From assembly GCA_018417955.1 (NCBI GenBank), contig JACTVC010000004.1, positions 1,054,001 to 1,118,000 on the forward strand: 64,000 nt of DNA, in the 5' to 3' direction. The notes beneath the pieces were generated by a model, which saw only the letters and a list, made by a program, of their open reading frames with translations, was not told the origin of the DNA and made no database searches. Each line of letters opens with the position of its first letter. The stretch's first letter is position 1. Position numbers and translations under genes: made by a program. Below, piece by piece: positions 1 to 9,932 of the stretch. This stretch comes from Laccaria trichodermophora. Taxonomy: Eukaryota; Basidiomycota; Agaricomycetes; Agaricales; Hydnangiaceae.

Positions 1-35
1 GCAGAAATGAGGTAGCTACATCCTTGCCAAGTTTG

Positions 36-120
36 GGTGTAAGAAAAGGGCTTGTTTTGGTCAAATATGGTGAAAGTGAAATAGTCCATATTTGACCAAA
101 ACAAGCCCTTTTCTTACACC
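36..120. repeat. Perfect long hairpin (35-bp arms)
   Basis: Positions 36-70 and 86-120 are exact reverse complements (35 of 35 bases) around a 15-base loop. The arms are AT-rich and lie in CpG-poor, transposon-derived sequence. The sequence shows the foldback directly. It could be the end of a MITE or an inverted-repeat source of small RNA; neither is shown. No coding potential. Confidence 0.9.
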
Positions 121-569
121 TATATCTCAACAACCACTGATTCAATTGACATGATTCAAAGTTCTGTATACTTGTATTAGCTAGTACTTAATTCTTCACA
201 TTTTTTTGTACCCTCACATGAAGTATTTATAAAGCTCTCAAAACCTCATTTCTTTCACTTTTTCCTACGTGGAGCAGGGCATGAGATCCAGATCTCATAT
301 TCATGTCAAAGATGTATATAGAACATTTGTATATTACCATATATATATGGTAACTATTCCCTGGAAGTTGGAGAGGATATAGAATTATTTGTGTGGTGCA
401 ATACTTTTGTCTAGGCACTATAGCCATGGAATAGCAAGCCACTGAGACACCAAACCAGATAATGAAGATGAAATGGCTCAATAATCATACAAAATAAGCA
501 CTCACTTTTCAAGTATGGTGTCAACACTATAATAAGTTGTGAGCGGTATTGCTGAATAAGACCAGATAA

Positions 570-1010
570 ATGGGTTAGAAGAGAGAAGAAAAGTGAAGCA
601 GGAAAAAGAAGCTTACCACCATATTTTTGAACATAATTAAAAAATACTTCACAATCAAATGGGGATTCTTGTTCATCCACCATACCTTGAGCCAATTGTT
701 AATACCAATAAGTGGGTTGATACCATTGTGAAGTCGGAGGCCGAAATGTGGCCCCCATTTGTTGTGTTGGTCTATGGCCCAAATATCATTCACGCTGGCA
801 GCATAGAACTGGCATCACTTGAAATGACAATGATGACAAGCATCAGGCTCAGTCTGGTGTACGATGGCACTACCAGCGCTATCACATCCACATACCGCAA
901 TATCACAAGTCCATTTTTTTCCTGATGAATGAGAAGCCTAATAGATAGTTAAATACATTATGCTAAGAAAAAGAATCTGAAGCTCACCATGGCACTTGCA
1001 TATTCAGCTC
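570..1010 (-). pseudogene. Decayed DDE integrase-like transposase remnant
   Basis: On the minus strand a short open stretch at about 793-610 reads NDIWAIDQHNKW, then GLRLHNGINPL, then WLKVWWMNKNPH. This resembles the start of the catalytic core of integrase-like proteins common in agaricomycete genomes, where the Asp of the 'W..DQHDKW' motif is the first catalytic acid. Just upstream (about 905-800) the same frame continues with a TGA where Arg would be expected. A plausible intron donor (ggtaagc) follows near 620. The rest of the protein is not readable, and the remaining catalytic Asp and Glu were not found. Read as an old inactive remnant. Family assignment is from memory of the motif only. 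Confidence 0.45.
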
Positions 1011-2020
1011 TACACATAGCTTTTCTTGAATCATGTCTGGCTCCTCAACTGGAATACTGTTGGTGTAGATCCTGGATGACCTCACTGGCAGTGATGGTAT
1101 CCAGAGTATGGGCCTGCCAAGTCCCCATCCTGATGCAACCTCTTGATGCTCAAAACACTATCCAAAATAGAAGCAAGTTACACACAATAAAACGAAAATA
1201 CAGGGCACTCCAATACAGTTATCCGACCAGGGTCATTCCATCTCCACTGGAGGTAGCATCTGTGCCATCATCTAATCTGAAAGAAAGGTCAGTTTAAAGT
1301 TATGTGGAGTGATTGAAAGCTGGGCAATGAACAAATAATTTCTTTCAATTTCAGATAGAATGCTTAGGAAAGACCTTGGAAACACACTTAAGATCATATT
1401 TCAGGATCATTTGAGGTGACATGATAATAAAACTCAATGGATTCTGGCATCCAGGGCTATATTGAGGTCCAAAGAATTGTGAGTAAGAAAATGTGGTCAA
1501 TTGTCAAACACAAAACTCACATAGTGTTCTCTGCTCTGATGAATCTGATCTAAAATGTTCTTGCTGAGTACTGGGCAATGCTCGCTTGTTCTTTTATTTC
1601 AGCCAAGGAGTTGGCAGTGGCCTGGAATATTCTGGTAATTTACCAACACAATAGCATTGCAATATGACTCTGAGAGCAAGAAGTATCAATGACATCAGGG
1701 GAAATGTTGTTTTGATTCTTATGACAAACAACGAGTATAAGTAATACTCACATTGATGTTCTGGTATTTTCATTGAGCACCGTAATTACATTTCAGAAGC
1801 CAGGTTATTGAATTGAGAACACATCCAGTAGTTATATGTGAAGCATATGTGTTCAGACGATGCCAACAGAAGGTGGATGTTAGACAGCAAGACTTAGGCA
1901 ATGGCAAGGCAGATTGCATAATTATCGTACAAATATTACAAATCAATTAAATGACTTAATAATATGTGGCCATCAATCAGCAACTGAGAATCCAGAGCAG
2001 ATCAGTCTTGCTTTCCATAA
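1011..2020. other. CpG-poor sequence, no recognisable gene
   Basis: AT-rich, short broken frames only. The minus strand at 1,000-1,140 may hold the decayed N-terminal part of the integrase-like remnant, but frames shift every few dozen bases. Nothing else is recognisable. Confidence 0.5.
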
Positions 2021-3220
2021 CATTCTTCAAAGTTCACCAAGTTCACTCAGTGGCATATCACTAACAGTTTGCCCTGGAATTTCACAGCCTGTTGCATGTC
2101 ACAGAGTTAGTGGTGATACTAATGGAGCCATATTCTGCCGAATGGGGGAGGATGGTCATGGTTTCTAGAACATCAAATGGACTCAGAGCTCGAGGAGGGA
2201 CAAAGTTGAAAGAAAAAATTTGCCAGTAGCTGGAGCGTCAACAACGTCAGACAGATGCAGAGGCCAAGGATTCCAAGTTAATGAGTTAGAGTGCCCAAGT
2301 TGAAAGGCTGACAATGTGAGCTGAGTGCCAGACTTTGCACTTAAAGTTTTGCCCAACAGTGACGAGCTCAACAAATAATCCCAAGTCACTTTCACATCAA
2401 ATTCACAGGACTCATTTGCAAAAAAGAGACAAAGCATGAATTGTTCAATTCAAAAGTGATTAACAGTGAGAGCAGGTACTATGGCTACAATGGGTGAGGT
2501 ATATATAAGGGCATGAACAGATAAATGATCATGATGGTGGGTAACATATATGCTAAGCATCATGGTAGTTTGTTCAGAATGAATTGTCTATGAGGGGAGG
2601 GAGAGTCATTAAACAAAAGAACGAATAGAGGTTAGTTTGTGATTGGAGTTCAGCAACAAAAACAAGCAAAGAAGAAAACATCAAAGTGAAACAGGAAAAG
2701 GAAAAGAGGCCGACAATCAAGCTGACCCACTGAGAAGAAGCAGAGGGATAGGCTTCCTCCTCAACCCACTGCTAGCGCTACTCAATGCACTATCATCACT
2801 CCTGCATCACTAACCATAGGTGTCACACTCCCCCACCTCCTCACTCCATTCCCTTGGTGGCCATACCCAATGATCATAATGTCTGATTCATGACTGGTGT
2901 GACGGCCATGCACATATCCATACCCACAAGGCTCTTTGTCGAGTATGTAGACCAACTAGGACTCTTCATTGACAGCAGCATCTGCAGCACCTTGTTGGAA
3001 GAGTTCTTACTCCCCCTCTTCCCAGCACCAACACCCCCAAAGTACAACCTCAACTTTGCAGAAGGACCCCTTCATTCATGTTCCTCGCAGATCGAACTGA
3101 TTGTCAAAGAGGACCATTTCAATTTGAGCATTGGTGAGGGAGAAGGTGAGGGCGAGAGGTCATGAGAGGAGGTGGGAGCATGTTCAGCAAAGGAGTTGGT
3201 GGGGCTTGAAGGGAGCAAAC
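2021..3220 (-). pseudogene. Decayed partial copy of the gene S 3' region
   Basis: This stretch aligns end to end with 9,252-10,435: about 680 bases of 3' flank plus the C-terminal coding part of gene S (9,933-11,774, minus strand). Many differences are CpG in the 9-10 kb copy and TpG or CpA here (for example cgtaggcg against cataggtg). The reading frame is broken by small indels and stops. It sits 5' of the Helitron transposase, so it is either a Helitron-captured fragment or one half of a local duplication. The homology stops just before the CAGTG end of the next element. Confidence 0.8.
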
Positions 3221-3229
3221 AGTACTTTA

Positions 3230-4473
3230 CAGTGCCCCACCCATTCCTGCAGGAATCCACAGGAATCCTCAGGAATGGGACTGGAATCCTCAGGAATGGG
3301 GCCAGAATACAACAGATACAACACCTTTTCTTTGTGCTAGATACATTCACACTAATCTACACTTCTTCACACTGACTTAAAAGGATATCAACACTTTCTT
3401 ATAAAATTTATATATTAAAACTCAAATATACATCTAATTTACTATTTTCTAAGTTAAGTGAAGGGGCAGGAAGAGAGGGGGGGAGGGGGAGAGGAAGGAA
3501 GGGAGGGAGAGGAAGGAAGGAAGGAAGGGATAAGGAAGGGAGGGAGGGAGGAAGGGAGGAGGAAGGAAGGGGGGAGGAAGGAAGGGGGGAGGGACAGGCA
3601 ATGGTGTGGGGCAGGCCCTGGGGAGGGGATGGAGGGGGAGAGAGTGGTGGGGACTAATAAAGGGGAAGGGGGTAGTGCTGGGCCTCGTCGTCCATCGTTG
3701 TCGTCATCCTGGGTTGTTACGTGGTCATCGTCACGCTTTCGTCGTCGCATTGTCATCATCGTGTTGTCGTCGTCACGTGGTTGTCGACGTGTTTTCGTCG
3801 TCGCGTGGTTGTTGACACGTTGTCGTCGTTGTGTTGTCGTCGTTTTGTGACATGGTGTTGCGGCGTGCGTGGTCATCGTGGGCGCTCGTGGATGGTGGTC
3901 AGTTCGTCGCGTTGTCGTCGTTGTGATGTGGCATTGCGGCATTTGCATGGTCGTCATGGTGGGCACTCGTGGATGGTGGTGGGTGCCGTCTGGATGATGG
4001 TGGGTGCTCGTGGATGGTGGTGGTGTTGTTGTTGTCATCCGTTTGGCTGCCATGTCACTGGCAGTGGTCGTTGCCGTTCGTGCCTTGTTGTCTGCCTAGC
4101 GTGTTTGCATCGTCGTGGCTGTCGTTCGGTGGTGTGGTGTTGTTGTGGTTGTCGCCGTTGTCAACGTGGTTGGTGGGAGGGAATGGAGGTGGCGGGGAAG
4201 AGTATGGTTGGTGGTGGGAGGAAAGGAAAGGGTGTTGCGTTTGTTTGGTAACAAAGGTAAAATAAACAAACAACTGATCAGATTCCGTTGCATTCTGTTC
4301 CTGCCATTCCTGCGGAACATTCCGGTGTCAATTCCAGAATGCCCAAATTCCGCCAGAATGGTAAGGCACCAGAATGATGAAAATAGCAGGCCTCCCTGCT
4401 AAATTTCATTCCTCTGGAATCCACCAGAATCCGCAGGAATGACCAGATTCCTGCAGGAATTAGGGGGGCACTG
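3230..4473. mobile_element. Non-autonomous element with CAGTGCCCC ends and GGAATTCC-type subterminal arrays (copy 1)
   Basis: The ends are inverted: CAGTGCCCC at 3,230 and its reverse complement ending at 4,473. Inside each end are clusters of short motifs such as ATTCCTGCAGGAATCC (3,242-3,310 and 4,285-4,460). Between them, in order, lie an AT-rich block (3,310-3,455), a strongly purine-biased G/A block (3,460-3,660) and a GTCGTC-rich block (3,680-4,200). No transposase is visible. The right end abuts the Helitron reading frame directly. The same architecture in reverse orientation occurs at 59,557-61,259. No target-site duplication could be recognised. Confidence 0.75.
3460..3600 (+). repeat. 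Polypurine tract of GGAAGGGAGG type
   Basis: About 140 bases that are almost entirely G and A on the plus strand, built from GGGA, GGAA and GGAGG units. Part of the non-autonomous element. Such tracts can form triplex or G-rich structures; this is an inference. Confidence 0.85.
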
Positions 4474-4478
4474 ATAAG

Positions 4479-7400
4479 ACCTCTCCTTTAGTTGCTGCTG
4501 TTCCACCTGCTGACCACCCTGCTATTCCTGCTGCTGCTGTTGTTCCTGCTGCTGCTGCTGCTGCTGTTCCTGCTGCTATGGCTGCTGCTCCTGTTATCCT
4601 CCCACCTGCTTACTTGCCTGTGGTTGAGGCTCAGTGTGAAAAGCTTAAACTGGGTAGAATGAATATAATATGCTCTAAGTGTGATGCTTTACATTGGAAA
4701 TGTGAGAGATTATCAAAGAGTACTGTAGCACTGCCAGTATTTGGCACATGCTGTCTAGATGGAAAAGTAAAGATTCCACCTCTAGAAAAGCCACCACTGG
4801 AGCTCTGGCATTTATATGATGGGACTAGCCCTGACTCTAAGCATTTCCTGAGTCATATTACTTCCTATAATAATGCTTTCTCTATGGTCTCAATGTCTCA
4901 CAAAAGGATTAGACATGGTGGAGGTCCTGATGTCTTCACTATTCAAGGAGAACTTCGGCATCGCTCTGGATCTTTGTTACCTGAGCCAGGCAGAGTAGCT
5001 ACTTATGCCCAGGTATACTTTCAGACAAATGAGGAGCAATTGGATCTTAGAATGGCCTATGCAAATGGTAATCAAGAGGGTCAAGCTGCTCCAAATCGAC
5101 CTCCCCTCAAGATTTCTGTGATGCAAACATTGCAAGATGTTGTTCATCGCAATAATTGATATGTAGCAATCTATAAGACTGCATTTCAAAAAATTCAGGA
5201 GAGCAACATTCCTGAACTTACTGTTCGCCTCCACTTCAGCCCTGAGCAGGATCAGCGAAGATATAATCTTCCAACTGCTAATGAGGTTGCAGTTGTTATT
5301 CCAGGGGATGGCACACAGGCTAATGACAAGAGAGATATTATTTTACACACACATCAAGGCCCTCTGAAGTGCATCACAGAGATACATCCTGCATTCCAGC
5401 CACTCTACTATGTGTTACTTTTTCCTTGAGGGGAGCATGGCTGGCATCCAGACATTCCTCTAACTCTGGCTGATGGTCAGGCAGCTTTCATTCCAGGTGA
5501 CCATGAGGATGAGGACCTGGATCCAGGTGAAGAGCCTGATAATAATGAGAATAATGATACACCCAACCATAGGCGAAAGGCAAGAAAAACAGTGTCACAG
5601 CTGGAGTACTATGCATATCGCCTTCATCAGAGAACAAATGAATCAGATCATTTGTTCAGAGCCAAGGCACTATTTTGCAGATATATAGTGGATGGTTTTG
5701 CTCAAACAGATCAGTCACGTCTTTGGTTTCTGAAAAATAACCAGGATAAGCTGAGGGTTGATATATATTCTGGGGTTGTAGATGCTGTTGTAGCAAATGC
5801 TGATGCAAACCTTGCTGAACTGGGGCAAAGATTTATTCTCCCTTCTTCTTACATTGGAAGTTCAAGAAATATGTTTCAACTTTATCAGGATTCATTAGCA
5901 TTGGCCTGTTTCTTTGCCAAGCCAGATTTTTTTCTGACTGTGACTGCTAATCCATATTGGGATGAAATTAAGGATGAACTGCTACCTGGCCAGACACCTC
6001 AAGATCAACCAGATTTAGTGTCCCATGTTTTCCGTGAAAAAGTCAAATTTCTTCTCTCAAAAATCAAGAAAGGGTTCCTTGGAAGACATGTTGGGCATGT
6101 CTATACAATTGAGTTTCAAAAGAGAGGCCTGCCACACATCCATATCCTCATTTTTCTGGCACCTGAGGCACATGCACAGGATCCTGGAACAATTGACAAG
6201 GTAATTAGAGCTGAAATCCCTGATCCTGTCACACATTCACGACTTCACAAATTGGTAACTTCTTTGATGGTTCATAAACCATGTGGTTTGGCAAACCCAA
6301 ATGCACCATGCATGAAAGATAACAAGTGTTCCAAGGGTTATCCAAAAACTTTCCAACCTGAGACAATTCTGGCACAGGATGGGTACACTATTTACCAACG
6401 AAGAGACAATGGCAGAACTTTTGAAATGGCAGATGGGACAATCATTGACAACTGATGGATTGTACCACACTCTCCACACATTATTTTGATGATGGAGTGC
6501 CATGCAAATTTGGAGTGCTGTATTTCTATCAAAGCTACAAAATATATTCACAAGTATATTTACAAAGGGCATGACCATACTACAATGGCTTTTGGAAGTG
6601 ATCAAGATGAAATAAAGCAGTATTTAGATGCCAGATATATATCAGCATCTGAGTCTAGCTGGCGCCTATTCAGATATAATATGCATGAGGAGTCTCCTAA
6701 TGTTGTTCGTCTGGCAGTTCACTTACCAAATGAGCAACCAGTGATCTTCAATGAGAATGATCAGCCAGTGATGGTATTGAATCGTGCAGGAGCTAAAAAT
6801 ACTACTCTGACAGCATTCTTCAAGAAAAATGCTGAGGAGGAGGAAGCAGACAATGCCAATCCCATTATTGGACCAAGGCAGCATTTTTCATGAGGTTTAC
6901 TCTATCAAGAATTTCCACAAAAGTATACATGGAATTTAGTGCAACGTATTTGAAAAGAGTGACAAAGAGGGTTTGCTATTATTGGAAGAATGTATTTTGC
7001 ACATACATCTTCAGGTGAACGCTTCTACCTGCGAACTCTCTTGACAGTTGTGCATGGACCAACTTCATTTCGTAATTTGAGAACATTCAATGGTATTGAG
7101 GTACCAACCTTTAAAGAAGCATGCTTGGCCAGAGGTTTGTTGGAAGATGATAATGAATGGAGTCAATGTCTTCAAGAAGCAGCAGTAATGCAAACAGGAG
7201 GTCAACTAAGGCATTTGTTCACAACTATTCTTCATAACTGTAATCCAACAAATCCATTGGTATTATGGGACCAATTTAAAGAAAACATCTGTGATGATCT
7301 CAAAAGAAAGTTGCAGCACATGGGTCATGAAAATCTTACAGAGGAACAAGTTTATGACTATGGCCTATACCTTATTGATTTGGATCTACGAAAGAAAGGA

Positions 7401-8933
7401 AAGTCATTAGAGCAGTGTCCACCAATGCCACTTCCAGTTGGCAACTGGGCACAACTTCAGGGAAATTGCCTAATTGCTGAGCAATTAGCATATGATCAGG
7501 CTGACCAAAGAGATAAAGCTCAACAACGACTTGGTCAACTCAATGCAGAGCAACGTGCAGCATATGATGCCATTATAAATGCAATAGAAAGTAACACACC
7601 AAAAATGTTCTTTTTGAATGGTCCTGCAGGAACAGGAAAAACATTTCTTTACAATACCATTTGCCACCATCTTCAAGGGAATGGAATGATAGTTCTTTGT
7701 GTTGCATCCTCTGGCATTGCTTCCCTGTTATTGATTGGAGGAAGAACTGCCCACTCCACATTCCGTATTCCAATTCAACTCCATGATGGAAAAAGTTGCT
7801 CAATTAAGAAAGGGACACATCTAGCAGATCTCATGAAAATTGTCAATGCAATCATCTGGGATGAGGTACCAATGCAAGATAGACTATGTCAAGAAGCAGT
7901 TGATATTAGCTTCAGAGATATTAGAGATCAACCAGATGTACCATTTGGTGGAGTTACTGTTATTTTCGGAGGAGACTTTCAACAAATTCTTCCAGTAGTT
8001 GTCAAAGGTGGACAGGAACAAATTGTCAGCCAGTGTTTTCAGCAATCACATCTCTGGACATCTGTCAACATTCTGACTTTGAAAGAGAATATGCGTCTGG
8101 AAAATACTTCACAGGAAGAAAAAGACTTTGCACGATGGCTTATTGAAATTGGGCATGGGAAGCATACAAATGCAGATGGTTCTACTCTTCTGCCAGAAAG
8201 AATGAAATGTGGGAATGATCTTGCATCTCTAATTAATGCTCTCTATCCTGGCCTAACCACTTTGTCTCAAAATGCAAGAAATGACCAGTATTTCCTTGAT
8301 CGGACCATTTTGACAGCTCAGAATGATGATGTTGATGATCTCAATGAAACTATACTTCAATGCATGCATAGAAATGAATTAACATTTCACTCAGCAGACT
8401 CTGTTATGAGAGAAGGAGGTGTGGATGGTGAATTTGAACACCCAGTAGAATACCTCAATTCCATCAACCTTAGTGGAATGCCTCTAGCAAAATTGAAACT
8501 CAAGATAGGTGCACCAATAAATATCCTTCAAAATATTGATCCAGCAAATGGACAATGCAATGGAACCCAGGCAATCCTCACCCGTGCCTCTTCCCGAGTT
8601 TTAGAAGTATGCATTCTGGGAGGAGAATTTGCAGGACACACAGCATTCATTCCCTGCATAAGATTTGAGCCTTCAAATGGTGAACTTCCATTCCAGTTAT
8701 GCAGAAGGCAATTTCCTGTTTGCCTGGCCTTTTGCATGACAATCAACAAATCTCAGGGACAGTCAGTGAAACATTTAGGACTGGATGTTCGGACCCCAGT
8801 GTTCACACATGGACAACTTTATGTGGCTCTTTCACGTTGCACATCAAGCAACCATATCAAAGTTCTCTTTAAAGATGGTTCACAACAAACTGTAACACAA
8901 AATGTAGTCTATCCAGAGGTATTATTAGATTGA
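4479..8933 (+). pseudogene. Helitron Rep-helicase (RepHel), inactivated by TGA stops
   Basis: One reading frame of about 1,485 codons. An Ala/Pro-rich stretch coded by GCT/CTG repeats (4,490-4,600) leads to a Cys region (CSKCDALHW) and the Helitron N-terminal-like domain. The HUH nuclease motif GLPHIHILIFL is at about 6,127-6,160 and the catalytic Tyr motif YIHKYIYKGHD at about 6,543-6,575. A PIF1-type helicase follows, with Walker A GPAGTGKT near 7,620, Walker B IIWDEVPM near 7,855 and C-terminal LYVALSRC near 8,820. Known function: single-strand nicking and rolling-circle transposition. The frame has six stops (5,157, 5,427, 6,453, 6,891, 6,951, 6,960), all TGA, with no TAA, TAG or frameshift. 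The true N-terminus is lost, since the element at 3,230-4,473 adjoins it. Confidence 0.93.
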
Positions 8934-9042
8934 TGTAAATGGTAAAAGTACTGATAAATGTAACTTTATTTTGATTGAGATGCAAGAAGAGCCAAAATTG
9001 AACATGTGTACCAGAACTAGGATTAAACATGTGTACCAGGGG

Positions 9043-9131
9043 GTCCAGGGGGCGTGCCCCCGGCAAGCTGTGACCAGTGCTGGAGGAACGGCCGAGCGTT
9101 AGCGAGTGCCGTGCCGTAGGCACGGGTCTAA
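9043..9131 (+). other. Candidate Helitron 3' end (hairpins and CTAA)
   Basis: Two GC-rich foldbacks follow the RepHel gene: GGGGGC-GT-GCCCCC (about 9,047-9,060) and CCGTGCC-GTA-GGCACGG (9,109-9,125). The second is followed by CTAA at 9,128-9,131. Helitrons end in a hairpin and CTRR, so 9,131 is a plausible terminus. The hairpin-to-end spacing is shorter than usual, and the matching 5' TC end could not be located. Confidence 0.4.
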
Positions 9132-9932
9132 AGCTTGTGAATAATCATTACATCAGCCTTACAATGACAAACGGTCGCTTTGTAAGACAACTGCCTTATA
9201 AGGCGCCCCGAATTTTTCCGACAACGGCAGTGCAAAACACTGTAACACAGCACATTCTTCCAAGTTCACTCAGCGGCGTATCCCTAACGGTTTGCCCTGG
9301 AATTTCACAGCCTGTTGCATGTCGCAGAGTTAGTGGCGATACTATTGGAGCCATATTCCGCCGAATGGGGGAGGATGGTCATGGTTTCTAGAACGCCAAA
9401 CGGACTCAGAGCTCGAGGAGGGACAAAGTTGAAAGAAAAAATTTGCCAGTAGCCGGAGCGTCGACGACGTCGGACAGATATAGAGGCCGAGGATTCCAAG
9501 TTAATGAGTTAGAGTGCCCGAGTCGAAAGGCCGACAATGTGAGCCGAGTGCCAGACTTTGCGCTTGAAGTTTTGCCCAACAGTGGCGAGCTCAACAAATA
9601 AATCCAAGTCACTTTCGCATCAAGTTCACAGAACAAGAGTCAAGAAGACACAAAACGTGAATTGTTCAATTCAAATCAAAGTCATCAACAGCGAGAGCAG
9701 GTACTATGGCTACATTGAGTGAGGTATATATATGTAAGTAAGGGCGTGAACAGATGAGATAGATGATGATGGTGGGTAACATATATGCTAAGTAAAAGTC
9801 ATGATAGTTTGTTCTATGAGGGGACGGAGAAGTCATTATTGAAACAAAAGAACGAATATGGTTAGTTAGTTTGCGGTTGGAGTTCAGCAAAGAAAACATA
9901 AGAAAAAAACAGAACATGAAGAAGAGCCCAGC
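9132..9932. other. 3' flank of gene S, paralogous to 2,021-2,720
   Basis: No gene supported. From 9,252 rightward this is the CpG-rich counterpart of the decayed copy at 2,021-2,720. It likely holds the 3' UTR and terminator of the minus-strand gene S, but no individual signal is clear. Confidence 0.6.

Noticed and set aside
3454..4251. Long open frames (up to 199 codons) on both strands, His/Thr/Pro- or Val/Ser/Cys-rich
   Set aside because: They are translations of the GTCGTC and purine repeats of the non-autonomous element; several overlapping frames are open at once, with no domain.
4479..8933. TGA recoding (selenocysteine or alternative code) in the Helitron frame
   Set aside because: Stops fall where Arg is expected, no other gene here reads TGA as sense, and the CpG depletion explains them.
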